A stretch of 50,488 nucleotides of DNA from an uncultured Nitrosomonas sp. (GCF_902826915.1 NZ_CADEGP010000013.1:1-50488), one strand, 5' to 3'. Positions 29,706 to 37,484 are shown, numbered from the stretch's first letter. The notes: generated by a model from the sequence alone, not told the origin. Made by a program: numbers and translations.

Positions 29706-30564
29706 TAAAAAACAACTGCGCACTGCGTTCGGGCGTGCCGCCCACAGCTATGACCAGGCGGCAGTGCTGCAACGTGAAATCAGCAACCGCATGCTGTCGC
29801 GCCTGGAATACATCAAATACCGGCCTGATGTCATCCTCGATGCTGGCAGCGGCACCGGCTACGGCAGCCAGCAATTGGCCAAACGCTATCCGAAAATTCA
29901 ATTAATTGCGCTGGATATTGCCTGGACGATGCTGTCTCACGCGCGTCCCGATACGGCCTGGTGGCAACGCTTGTTGCCGTTGCAGCAGCAACGCACGGAC
30001 TATGTGTGCGCCGATATTGAGCAGCTGCCGATCAAAAATGAGAGTGTCGGCATGGTATGGTCGAACCTTGCATTTCAGTGGTGTAACAATCTGGAGCATA
30101 CGTTTGCCGAGATGCACCGTATTCTGCGCACGGATGGTCTGCTGCTGTTCAGCACTTTCGGTCCGGACACGTTGAAGGAGCTGCGCCAATCTTTTGCGCA
30201 AGCCGATACGTTTAGCCACGTTAATCGCTTCATCGACATGCACGACATCGGCGATTTGCTGGTGCACAATGGTTTCTCCACGCCAGTGATGGATATGGAA
30301 TATATTACGTTGACCTATACCGATGTGATCAGCGTAATGCGCGATTTAAAAGCGATCGGCGCGCATAACGTTTTGCTTGGCAGGCGACAAGGATTGATGG
30401 GTAAAAACAAATGGCAGCAAGCCATCAACGCCTACGAAAAACTACGCTGCGACGGCAAACTGCCCGCCACCTTTGAAGTAATTTACGGCCACGCCTGGCG
30501 GCCCTTTGACCGCCATTCAATACTGACACCAGAAACACGTCGGCAACTGGGTTTGATTCCTTAA
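29683..30564 (+). CDS. bioC: Malonyl-ACP O-methyltransferase
   Basis: BioC methylates the free carboxyl of malonyl-ACP with S-adenosylmethionine, disguising it as a fatty-acid primer. The 293-residue product shows the class I methyltransferase fold: LDAGSGTGYGSQQLAKRYP near residue 51, the acidic LIALDIAWTML loop and NLAFQWCNNLEHTF near residue 128, followed by GLLLFSTFGPDTLKELRQSF, typical for BioC. ATG 29683 lies inside bioH and yields MNSEYTLDKKQLRTAFGRAA, agreeing with the family. GC-rich like its neighbours. Confidence 0.95.
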   Translation: MNSEYTLDKKQLRTAFGRAAHSYDQAAVLQREISNRMLSRLEYIKYRPDVILDAGSGTGYGSQQLAKRYPKIQLIALDIAWTMLSHARPDTAWWQRLLPLQQQRTDYVCADIEQLPIKNESVGMVWSNLAFQWCNNLEHTFAEMHRILRTDGLLLFSTFGPDTLKELRQSFAQADTFSHVNRFIDMHDIGDLLVHNGFSTPVMDMEYITLTYTDVISVMRDLKAIGAHNVLLGRRQGLMGKNKWQQAINAYEKLRCDGKLPATFEVIYGHAWRPFDRHSILTPETRRQLGLIP

Positions 30565-30566
30565 GC

Positions 30567-31244
30567 ATGGGTGCTGGATTTTTTGTCATCGGCACCGATA
30601 CCGGAATCGGCAAAACCACTGTCAGTTGCGCGTTGCTGCACGCCTTCGCCGCACAAGGCAACAAAGTCGCCGGCATGAAACCGATCGCGGCAGGCAGCGA
30701 GAATGGAAAATGGCCGGATGTCGAACTATTATTCGCCACCAGCAACATAAGCATTACCCGCCAGCAAATCAATCCGTATGCGTTTGATTCCCCCATTTCT
30801 CCGCACATCGCCGCGCAACAAACCGGAACAGAAATTGATCTGATGATTATTCATCAGGCTTACCAGGAACTCAGTAGCAAAGCGGACATTGTCATCGTCG
30901 AAGGTGCGGGCGGGTTTCTGGTGCCGATCAATCAGCAGCAGACTGGCGCGGATTTGGCGATAAAATTGAATCTTCCGATGATATTGGTGGTTGGCATGCG
31001 TTTGGGTTGTTTGAATCATGCGTTGCTGACGGCTCAGGCAATACGAGCTGCTGGTTTGACCTTGGCGGGATGGGTGGCGAATTGTATCGATCCGCAGATG
31101 CGAGTTCTGGAACAGAATATTGCGACATTGGAACAGCGGTTGGGTTGTCCTTTGCTGAGTGTATTGTCATTTGATTTGAAAATGGAATCGCAAAAAATTG
31201 CTAAGTCTTTAGTTATCTCAAAACTCGAGAAATTCTGGGTATAA
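30567..31244 (+). CDS. bioD: ATP-dependent dethiobiotin synthetase
   Basis: BioD closes the ureido ring of dethiobiotin using ATP and CO2. The 225-residue product has the P-loop GTDTGIGKTTVSCALL beginning at residue 9, the substrate lysine in GMKPIAAG near residue 36 and EGAGGFLVPI near residue 112. It follows bioC by two bases and closes the biotin operon. The last 20 codons shift towards AT and the next gene, only five bases on, is strongly AT-rich. Confidence 0.95.
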   Translation: MGAGFFVIGTDTGIGKTTVSCALLHAFAAQGNKVAGMKPIAAGSENGKWPDVELLFATSNISITRQQINPYAFDSPISPHIAAQQTGTEIDLMIIHQAYQELSSKADIVIVEGAGGFLVPINQQQTGADLAIKLNLPMILVVGMRLGCLNHALLTAQAIRAAGLTLAGWVANCIDPQMRVLEQNIATLEQRLGCPLLSVLSFDLKMESQKIAKSLVISKLEKFWV

Positions 31245-31249
31245 GAAAA

Positions 31250-31795
31250 ATGAAGATGAATTGTACAAATTATTTGTTGATAGTCTCTGTGATTTCACTG
31301 ATAGTTCAGTATCTGGGTGTCACTGTTGAATCCTTGAATTTTAGTGCATGGGGGATTGAATTATCGGGTATCAAGATAACCAACCAGTTTGCTGTAGCAA
31401 TGCTAGTGCCCTTTATGGTTTTTGTTCTCTTAATTGGTCATTTATGGTCTAAGTTTGACGAAGTGGCTGAGAAGTATACTTTGGGTTATGGAGATGCTCC
31501 TAAGCTTGGGATTTTAATACAAGAAAGTATTGCTTTGGCAGCTAAGACAAACAAGTACGGGCTGCAACCTCTCAATTCTACTGCTTGTCTTTTTAGGAAG
31601 CAATTCGATCTCGGGAAATGGAAAGAATCAAATGGGACATTGAGTGAATCAGTGATTATCTATCCAAGCATACAGGAGCATATAGAATCGGTATTCTGCG
31701 GTCTTAAAGCTATAATAGTTAGTGAAAATCTTTGGATGAAGGTATACATACCTATTGTTGTTGGAGTATTGGCACTAGCATCTTTCTTAAAATAA
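31250..31795 (+). CDS. Unrecognised small membrane protein after bioD
   Basis: I do not recognise this 181-residue product. It shows two hydrophobic segments near the N-terminus (about 8-27 and 47-66) and one at the very end (about 160-179), with a soluble loop of about 90 residues between the second and third. That loop has two cysteines and the motif GYGDAPKLGILIQESIALAA. Base composition is much richer in A and T than bioD, although it begins only five bases after the bioD stop. The codon pattern looks coding throughout, but without homologues the function is open; recent acquisition is possible. Confidence 0.65.
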   Translation: MKMNCTNYLLIVSVISLIVQYLGVTVESLNFSAWGIELSGIKITNQFAVAMLVPFMVFVLLIGHLWSKFDEVAEKYTLGYGDAPKLGILIQESIALAAKTNKYGLQPLNSTACLFRKQFDLGKWKESNGTLSESVIIYPSIQEHIESVFCGLKAIIVSENLWMKVYIPIVVGVLALASFLK

Positions 31796-31932
31796 ACTTG
31801 CAAAGTGTTTTATTAAAAAATTTGGAGTGTTGTGAGTTGTAATGACAACTTATTGCGCATTACATCACGCCCTAAGGTTATATATCCAGTATGCAATACT
31901 GCAATGTTTGACTTTTATATCTGAAATCATAA

Positions 31933-32229
31933 ATGCTTAAAAATGAATCCCAACATTGGTTACAACAAGTCACCGAGACCAGTCATGCACTGGATCTTGA
32001 ATCCGGTGTTTTTTCATGGGATGATCCGCACAAAATTGCGTTGTCGCTGAAACGATCTGCCGACAATAGCGGGCGGTGCAAGGCCGGGCCGCTCGCGTCG
32101 GCAATGTCGATGCTTAATTTTTATATTAACCGGGCGGGGAAGCATTTGTCTGCGCATCAGAGCGATGTGCTGGAGAAAGGCAAGAATGAGCTGCGTGAAC
32201 TGTATGGAAAGACGCGAATCGAACTTTAG
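31933..32229 (+). CDS. DUF3175-like small protein
   Basis: The 98-residue product resembles the DUF3175 family as I remember it: WLQQVTETSHALDLESGVFS, then WDDPHKIALSLKRSA and SAMSMLNFYINRAGKHLSAH. The family is of unknown function and occurs widely in soil and freshwater bacteria. The protein is soluble, basic and probably helical, with no signal peptide. It is preceded by 137 noncoding bases and followed by 48 bases before the next gene, so it may be monocistronic or paired with it. Confidence 0.75.
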   Translation: MLKNESQHWLQQVTETSHALDLESGVFSWDDPHKIALSLKRSADNSGRCKAGPLASAMSMLNFYINRAGKHLSAHQSDVLEKGKNELRELYGKTRIEL

Positions 32230-32277
32230 CCGATCGTTTCACAACAGCTTGTCAATCAGATAAAATTTTTCATAACC

Positions 32278-32916
32278 ATGAATTACTTGGATTTAACCAA
32301 CAATCAATTTACCCCTAACGGCTATTGGAATCAACCGCTTGGTGGCATGAATCCGCCGACAGCCCGTGAATTAGCGCTTTTTGATCAAAATGGCTATGAC
32401 CTGACCGACTTGGAGCAATGTTATGCCGAAGTTAACTTAACGCCTGCTAAAGCGCATCGAGAACATCGGCGTGCTTTAAAATTACCTTGGTTCACGCAAC
32501 CGGAACGGGTGGAAGGCGCTGTGCTGAATCACAGTTTGCTGTTTGAGCGTAAAGGTTACACCGGCGAAGCCCTGGAGCAGCTGGAGCGATGGGCGCAAAC
32601 AAACCCGCTCGTCTATAAAATTATCAGGATGCGCCCCAAGTGGGGGTTGGATTTCAGCATGGATTATGCGGATCGCGTTGGCAATGTATTTGAGGTATTA
32701 CACTGGGAATATGATGGTTTTGACTTTGATGAAGTCGAAGTGCACAAACGGCAGCTGGAACTTAAGCTTGCCGCCATCGATTGGGACGATGCCGCTGCGA
32801 GTATCCTGAAACTGAAAGATCAGTGGCATCACTTGGATTTTTTTGCGCAAAGTGATTGGAAGTGTAACTACTTTGGTATTGTCAAAGAGCGTTTCAAGAT
32901 GGTGATTTGGGAATAA
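32278..32916 (+). CDS. Conserved-looking hypothetical protein
   Basis: This 212-residue soluble product is not one I can name. It is rich in tryptophan and aromatic residues, begins MNYLDLTNNQFTPNGYWNQP and contains a helical middle part (HREHRRALKLPW, then LEQLERWAQTNPLVYKIIRM) and acidic clusters such as WEYDGFDFDEVEVHKRQLEL. No signal peptide, membrane segment or metal motif is visible. Codon use looks like that of the neighbouring core genes and it converges on the carbonic anhydrase gene. I infer a real gene of unknown role. Confidence 0.7.
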   Translation: MNYLDLTNNQFTPNGYWNQPLGGMNPPTARELALFDQNGYDLTDLEQCYAEVNLTPAKAHREHRRALKLPWFTQPERVEGAVLNHSLLFERKGYTGEALEQLERWAQTNPLVYKIIRMRPKWGLDFSMDYADRVGNVFEVLHWEYDGFDFDEVEVHKRQLELKLAAIDWDDAAASILKLKDQWHHLDFFAQSDWKCNYFGIVKERFKMVIWE

Positions 32917-33018
32917 AAAATCGACCGGGAAATGAATTGTAAATACTACAGATTCTGTTGTATCAACTACCGTTTCTTAAGGTCGCCTGCTACTTTTACG
33001 CGTTGTACTAGTTAAGAA

Positions 33019-33774
33019 TCAAGCAACCAGATCGACCTTGCCTGTTTTCAAGCTATATACACCGCCGACCACAAGCAGTTTTTTCTCGGCGACCAATCGA
33101 CTGAGGATTGGTGTCTGCTTTTTCAATTCACGCACGTTTTGTATCACATTCATTTCCACTACATCGTCAATGCGGTTTTCCGATTTCTTGTCAATGGCTC
33201 TCACCGCTGGCGCCAGTGCACTGGCTATAGATTGAATATGCCCAGGAAATTGCGTGCTATTATCTACAGCATCAATAGCAGCCTGGATTGCGCCGCAATT
33301 TTGATGACCAAGCACCATAATAAGGGGAGTATGTAAAACCAATGCGGCATATTCAAGTGTGGCTACAAAATCTGTAGTTAGATAGTTTCCAGCAACGCGC
33401 GCGACAAACAAATCCCCCCGTTGCTCATCAAATGAGAACTCAGGGCCCACCCGTGAATCAGCGCAGCTTAATATACTGGCATAGGGATTCTGTCCGCTGA
33501 CCAATGCGGCACGCTCATGTTTAAAATTCAATGGCGTAGACTGACCTGCAACATAACGCTCATTACCCGCCATCAATCTCTCTAACGCCGCTTCCGGTGT
33601 GAGTACATTTTCAGGTTGTGGCGGCGTTGTAACGACACCCGATGTGGCCATTACCTTATCAGCAGCTGCAATTCCCAACCCGAGCGAAGATGCCACGGCC
33701 ATTTTTAGAAATGAGCGCCTTTGCTGATTTTGTTGCAGATGCGTGTTTTCTTGCTCGTTAGAGGCTTGGCACAT
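33019..33774 (-). CDS. Beta-class carbonic anhydrase with Tat-type signal
   Basis: The enzyme interconverts CO2 and bicarbonate. The 251-residue product has the beta-class zinc site: cysteine 104 and the Asp106-Arg108 dyad in SCADSRVGPE, then histidine 157 and cysteine 160 in VLGHQNCGAIQ. The N-terminus carries a twin-arginine signal, QQRRSFLKMAVASSLGLGIA around residues 17-36 followed by AADKVMA, so export in folded form to the periplasm is expected. AAAAGGAC precedes the ATG. In an autotroph this may help carbon supply or pH control, which is inference. The upstream divergent gap leads to the nuclease-like gene. Confidence 0.9.
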   Translation of the reverse strand: MCQASNEQENTHLQQNQQRRSFLKMAVASSLGLGIAAADKVMATSGVVTTPPQPENVLTPEAALERLMAGNERYVAGQSTPLNFKHERAALVSGQNPYASILSCADSRVGPEFSFDEQRGDLFVARVAGNYLTTDFVATLEYAALVLHTPLIMVLGHQNCGAIQAAIDAVDNSTQFPGHIQSIASALAPAVRAIDKKSENRIDDVVEMNVIQNVRELKKQTPILSRLVAEKKLLVVGGVYSLKTGKVDLVA

Positions 33775-34081
33775 TTTTTGTCCTTTTTACGTAAAATAAT
33801 TTTTGCACGGATTTTTTATATTGTATAAGAACATAGAGGGATTGCGGGAAAATTAAGCGACAATAAGGGTGAAAAGGTTTTCAGGGAATTGAGTTCCTGT
33901 TTTTCTCTGATTATTTAGGATAAAACCTATTGGGGATTCGCAGACCCACTCCAATCTGCGGGCTACGGACTCTATGGTAGATCTAACGTGCTATGTTATG
34001 ATGAAATGCGACTTCGTTGATGGCCTTAACAAGAAAAGCTGTTTTGGAACCTAATTCTGTTGATCTGCAGGGAGGGTAATT
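33775..34081. other. 307-base divergent gap with nested inverted repeats
   Basis: No gene is visible. The left part is AT-rich and probably holds the carbonic anhydrase promoter. In the middle, CAGG(G)AA (33882-33888) can pair with TTCCTG (33894-33899) ahead of a T-run, a weak bulged hairpin. Further on, ATTGG (33929-33933)/CCAAT (33951-33955) and CGCAGA (33939-33944)/TCTGCG (33955-33960) interleave in pseudoknot order. A GGGAGGG ribosome-binding site for the next gene closes the gap. Confidence 0.5.
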
Positions 34082-35041
34082 ATGGCTGATGTTTTCTTTG
34101 ACGTAAACGGCAATATCCGTGCTGTTGGTTCTATTCGTCGCGGGGCGAATGGTAATCCGCAATCACTGGATGCTTCCATCGCGGATGGCGATACGATTGG
34201 TTTTTATTTCTCCGGAAGTGGATCGGTGCGTTTTCTCGGTGTGGATACACCGGAAAAGAATTTTCAACTACCGGGCTCACAAGCACATCGTCGACTTGAT
34301 TCAGAGGAATGGGACACTTATCTGACGGATCCTTTTCTACCCCAGTTTGATTCTTATAATCTAGATGCTGATCTCATAGCTCACTTGCGTACTCGTATCG
34401 GCCCAGGCGTAGGCATCAATCATCGCTTCCACGGTGATAACGCTGAGCAGGCATTGATTGCGCAGGTACAAGCGGATATGGATGCACTTGGGCAAACCTC
34501 GGATACATTTGGATACTTTCTTTCTTTCTCTTTCGAGGTATTTGATTCTTACGGGCGTTTTCTGGCTTTTATCAATCGTAATCAACCCAACGCTAATATA
34601 CCTGGCTCACGGCCGCTTTCGTACAATGAGCGGCAACTGGAAAGCGGTGCGGCACTGCCGTATTTTATCTGGCCGAATATTGCTCCATTCCGGAAAGAAT
34701 CGTTGTTGGAAGCTGTTTTTTCACCTGGTATGGCAAGGCGAACAGCTGAAGCTAGTTCCGATTTAAGGCGTACTCGTGATTTTGTGCGTCAGGCGCGCGC
34801 GAATGGAATGGGTGTTTTTAATCCAGCCAATCCATTGCGCTTCGAAGCGTTTGAAGTGCGCTATCTGGGGCGGCGCGAATTACCCAATCGCGCAGTAATT
34901 GATTTGAGTCGCGATGATGATGTCATTCTGCAAGCGCAACATTATTTTCGTATTCCCAATGCAGAGGATCGGTTGTTTATTCCGCCCGCATTCGTTCCGC
35001 TGTTCGTCATGCGTGGGTGGCGCCTTGAAGGCTGGTTTTGA
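34082..35041 (+). CDS. Staphylococcal-nuclease-like (SNase homology) protein
   Basis: The 319-residue product has an SNase-type core: ADGDTI at 34-39, then VRFLGVDTPEK at 49-59, which supplies the counterparts of the catalytic arginine (R50), the calcium aspartate (D55) and the general-base glutamate (E58), and SYGRFLAFI near 157-164 with R159 in the place of the second catalytic arginine. About 90 extra residues are inserted between the halves, and a 150-residue C-terminal part is unfamiliar. There is no signal peptide, so it appears cytoplasmic, unlike typical secreted thermonucleases. A strong GGGAGGG ribosome-binding site precedes it. Two small genes follow closely. Confidence 0.75.
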   Translation: MADVFFDVNGNIRAVGSIRRGANGNPQSLDASIADGDTIGFYFSGSGSVRFLGVDTPEKNFQLPGSQAHRRLDSEEWDTYLTDPFLPQFDSYNLDADLIAHLRTRIGPGVGINHRFHGDNAEQALIAQVQADMDALGQTSDTFGYFLSFSFEVFDSYGRFLAFINRNQPNANIPGSRPLSYNERQLESGAALPYFIWPNIAPFRKESLLEAVFSPGMARRTAEASSDLRRTRDFVRQARANGMGVFNPANPLRFEAFEVRYLGRRELPNRAVIDLSRDDDVILQAQHYFRIPNAEDRLFIPPAFVPLFVMRGWRLEGWF

Positions 35042-35077
35042 AGCAGACATTTTACTTAAATCGAAGGAAATCGAATA

Positions 35078-35290
35078 ATGGCTTATAAGGAATATAAAGT
35101 GTTACACGTAACAGAAGGCGGGGTCGGAACAATTTTTTTGGGCGCATCCGGTATTCCGATCAAACGACTAGAAACGACGTTGAATAAAGAGGCAGCCGAT
35201 GGTTGGACACTGGTTTTTCAGTTCGTTGAGCAGAAACGGTTCTTGCTGTTCTGGAAGCGCGAGGCGGTGATCATTACGTTGGCACGCTAG
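35078..35290 (+). CDS. DUF4177-like small protein
   Basis: The 70-residue product shows the pattern YKEYKVLHV at the start, a spacer, then LETTLNKEAADGWTLVFQFV, which resembles the DUF4177 family, where a helix ending in GWxL or GWxLV is the hallmark. The family has no established function. The protein is soluble and probably folds as a small alpha/beta unit. An AAGGAAATCG ribosome-binding region precedes the ATG. It stands 36 bases after the nuclease-like gene and four bases before the TM2 gene, pointing to one transcript. Confidence 0.65.
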   Translation: MAYKEYKVLHVTEGGVGTIFLGASGIPIKRLETTLNKEAADGWTLVFQFVEQKRFLLFWKREAVIITLAR

Positions 35291-35294
35291 TGCG

Positions 35295-35681
35295 ATGGGA
35301 ACGAAACAGGTGATTCAGGAGGAGGAAGAACGTATTAGGAGGCTGGTGCGCGAATTACCGGATGACAAACGACTGCAATTCTTCCAGCAAGTTGAGAAAG
35401 ATCTGAAAGATCCGGATACTTACGCTACGCTTAATTTCTTATTCATCGCCGGGTTGCATCATTTTTATCTGGGTAAATGGTTTCGGGGTTTAGTCAATTT
35501 CAGTATTTTTCTGCTGGGAGTCATGTTGCTATTCACGCCTGCGGTTATTTTAGGTGTTTTTTTATTGCTTGCTATTACGATCATTGAGCTTAAGGCCCTA
35601 TTTAACGCACAGATTGTAGTTCAGGAATACAATAATGGTGTGATGGAAAGAATCTATCGTAGGCTTATCGCAGGCTGTTAA
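35295..35681 (+). CDS. TM2-domain membrane protein
   Basis: The 128-residue product has a charged, coiled-coil-like N-terminus (about 8-37, rich in E, R and D), then the TM2 domain pattern: a first membrane helix with LNFLFIAGLHHFYLGKWFRG followed by a second helix (about 70-100) containing LLGVMLLFTPAVILGVFLLL. Glycine-His-Phe-Tyr-Leu-Gly is the typical TM2 turn motif. The role of bacterial TM2 proteins is not settled. It lies four bases after the DUF4177-like gene and converges on the EAL-HDOD gene. Confidence 0.8.
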   Translation: MGTKQVIQEEEERIRRLVRELPDDKRLQFFQQVEKDLKDPDTYATLNFLFIAGLHHFYLGKWFRGLVNFSIFLLGVMLLFTPAVILGVFLLLAITIIELKALFNAQIVVQEYNNGVMERIYRRLIAGC

Positions 35682-35704
35682 GCGTAATATTGCTACAGGC
35701 TATG

Positions 35705-36961
35705 TTAATTCATGATTTCTTCTGCACGATTAACCCATGCTATTGCTTGCATTTCAATATCTGAAAAGTCATCCAAACTGAGAAAACCGAGTTCGGATAA
35801 TAGGGAGTGAATGGAGGTTATTTCACCTTTTTCTTTGGCTTCGATTAATTTTAATGCCTGACCCAAACGTCCGTGCCGAGTTAATAAGGCTTGGCTTGTG
35901 TCATCAGAAATTCCTAATTTGCTGACGATTTGTTGCATTTCAATGCCAAGTAGTTCGTCCAGAAGCGACAAGATGCCAACCATATAAGCACGTTCGTGAT
36001 GGTTCTTATCATGAGGGCGTTCAGCCGTTGCGATTAATTCCATCAATTTCCCGCGTGTTACGGCAGTTTGTGTGATTTCATCAGATAGACTATCCGTATC
36101 CGCCGATTGGCTGGAGGTATAGAGTAAAAGCTGTATCCATCTTTGTAACTGCTTGCGTCCCATTAACTGAACGGCTTGTTTAATAGAATTAATTATGAGT
36201 GGTAAACCTTCGTTACCTGAATTCACCATACGCAACAGGTTATAACTTAAGCTTGGTTGATTTTTAAATTCTTTCTCAATTTGATCTATATCACTGTCTT
36301 GATCATTATTGCGCATCACCAAAGCTAACAGCTTTAATAAGGAGACCTTGTCAGTGTCAACATGCTTGGCCGACATAACTTCAGGTTTGGCAAAATAATA
36401 GCCTTGAAACATTTGGAAACCTAATTGCCTGCAGTGCGTCTCCTGTTCTTGGTTTTCAACTTTTAGCGCTAAGAGTAAGACAGGCCAAAGATTGAGCTGA
36501 TTAACCAGCTGGGTGAGCTGATCTTTGGTCTGAGCCAGAACATCGACTTTGACGACACTGACCAAGGGCAACAGCAGCTCAACTTGATTGTTGACAGCCA
36601 CAATATTGTCGAGCGCAAACTGATACCCCCTTTGCTTCAGTTCCTTACAGCGCTGTAGAAACTCCGGTGTAATGGATGCGAATTCCTTCACTTCTAACAC
36701 GATATGCTTGCTGGGCAGTAAGCTAATAATGTCACTCAAGATGAGATCGGGGTCCGCGTTGATGAAGCCCCGCTGATGACCTAGCACATTGTGGATTCCG
36801 AACTTTCCGTAGGCATTTACGATAACGTTCGCGGATGCCGACAAGTCATTAATGACATTAGCTGCTTCTTCAGAGCCTTCTTGTCTAAACAGTAACTCAA
36901 ATGCCACTAGATTGCGATTACGATCTAGAATTGGCTGGCGGCCAAGACAGATGCTCCCCAT
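35705..36961 (-). CDS. EAL-HDOD domain protein, probably catalytically inactive
   Basis: Proteins with an EAL-like and an HDOD domain (YuxH type) act in signalling and motility control. The 418-residue product begins MGSICLGRQPILDRNRNLVA and has FELLFR at 21-26 in place of the EAL signature, VLEVKE at 88-93 and ALDNIV at 116-121 where active c-di-GMP phosphodiesterases have DDFG. Those losses suggest no hydrolysis. The C-terminal HDOD part (about 195-390) includes FKNQPSLSYNLLRMVNSG and IQLMGRKQLQRWIQLLLY-like sequence. It lies convergent with the TM2 gene and divergent from norC. Confidence 0.9.
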   Translation of the reverse strand: MGSICLGRQPILDRNRNLVAFELLFRQEGSEEAANVINDLSASANVIVNAYGKFGIHNVLGHQRGFINADPDLILSDIISLLPSKHIVLEVKEFASITPEFLQRCKELKQRGYQFALDNIVAVNNQVELLLPLVSVVKVDVLAQTKDQLTQLVNQLNLWPVLLLALKVENQEQETHCRQLGFQMFQGYYFAKPEVMSAKHVDTDKVSLLKLLALVMRNNDQDSDIDQIEKEFKNQPSLSYNLLRMVNSGNEGLPLIINSIKQAVQLMGRKQLQRWIQLLLYTSSQSADTDSLSDEITQTAVTRGKLMELIATAERPHDKNHHERAYMVGILSLLDELLGIEMQQIVSKLGISDDTSQALLTRHGRLGQALKLIEAKEKGEITSIHSLLSELGFLSLDDFSDIEMQAIAWVNRAEEIMN

Positions 36962-37417
36962 AGATTTCTCCAGAAAAATTGATTGCAGCGCATAATTCTT
37001 GGTTGTTCGATGCTATTGCTAAAACCCTAACGATACTCGAGTGATAGGAATGTATATTATCTTTCACGCAGAGGAGCATATAGCAAAGTCGATGATTGCT
37101 TTGTGATAATAAAGCGGCTTTTTAATAGCTAAATGGCAAATTTGATCATGTACTTATTTTTTTATCATTCTTAGTGCAGATGGTTTTTTGTATTTGCAAG
37201 AATACGTAAAGACGGAGCCAGTCCATCGTCTTTATCACCCGGGGTATGTGAAGCTGACACGCTTGAGCTTGGCACGCATTAACCAAAATAAACTCTATGC
37301 TTTGTACGAAGCGCTGGCTGGGAAACTGTTGAGATTTTCACTGAAACGAATTCTCATCCATTTTTTCAATAAGAAGCGACTTTGCTCTGACTATGTAAAC
37401 ATTGCTTCACATAGCCA
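36962..37417. other. Gap before norC, no convincing gene
   Basis: These 456 bases separate the EAL-HDOD gene from the norC promoter region. They are AT-rich in the first 220 bases. A frame of 77 codons from TTG 37188 to 37421 is open but has no ATG start, no good ribosome-binding site and no recognisable sequence; the block around 37200-37400 is less AT-rich than its surroundings and could be a decayed gene fragment. Confidence 0.4.
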
Positions 37418-37447
37418 TTGACTTACGCTATTATTGAACCATATTCT
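37418..37447 (+). promoter_or_regulatory. Candidate sigma-70 promoter of norCBQD
   Basis: TTGACT (37418-37423) and TATTCT (37442-37447) are separated by 18 bases; both match consensus at five or four positions. Transcription would begin near 37454, leaving a leader of about 80 bases before the norC ATG. A second AT-rich hexamer TATAAA overlaps at 37447-37452. Confidence 0.5.
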
Positions 37448-37457
37448 ATAAAAACAA

Positions 37458-37484
37458 TTTATCCATCTGATTATTATGGATAAA
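37458..37484. promoter_or_regulatory. Interrupted palindrome downstream of norC promoter
   Basis: TTTATCCAT (37458-37466) and ATGGATAAA (37476-37484) are perfect inverted copies separated by nine bases. The site lies right after the inferred transcription start and 52 bases before the norC ATG, a position suited to repression. Half-site spacing of about two helical turns fits a dimeric regulator. The sequence does not resemble the FNR/DNR, NsrR or NorR consensus that I know. Confidence 0.5.

Noticed and set aside
31835..31850. AGTTGT/ACAACT hairpin after the orphan membrane protein gene as terminator
   Set aside because: The stem is short, the T-run is missing and an alternative GTAATG/CATTAC pairing overlaps it.
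37271..37285. Sigma-54-like TGGCACG upstream of norC
   Set aside because: The first half matches a -24 box but the -12 position reads AACC instead of TTGC, and it is far from the start codon.
37188..37421. 77-codon open frame from TTG upstream of norC
   Set aside because: No ATG, no ribosome-binding site and no family resemblance; its stop lies on the inferred norC -35 box. It may be a decayed fragment, but I cannot support it as a gene.
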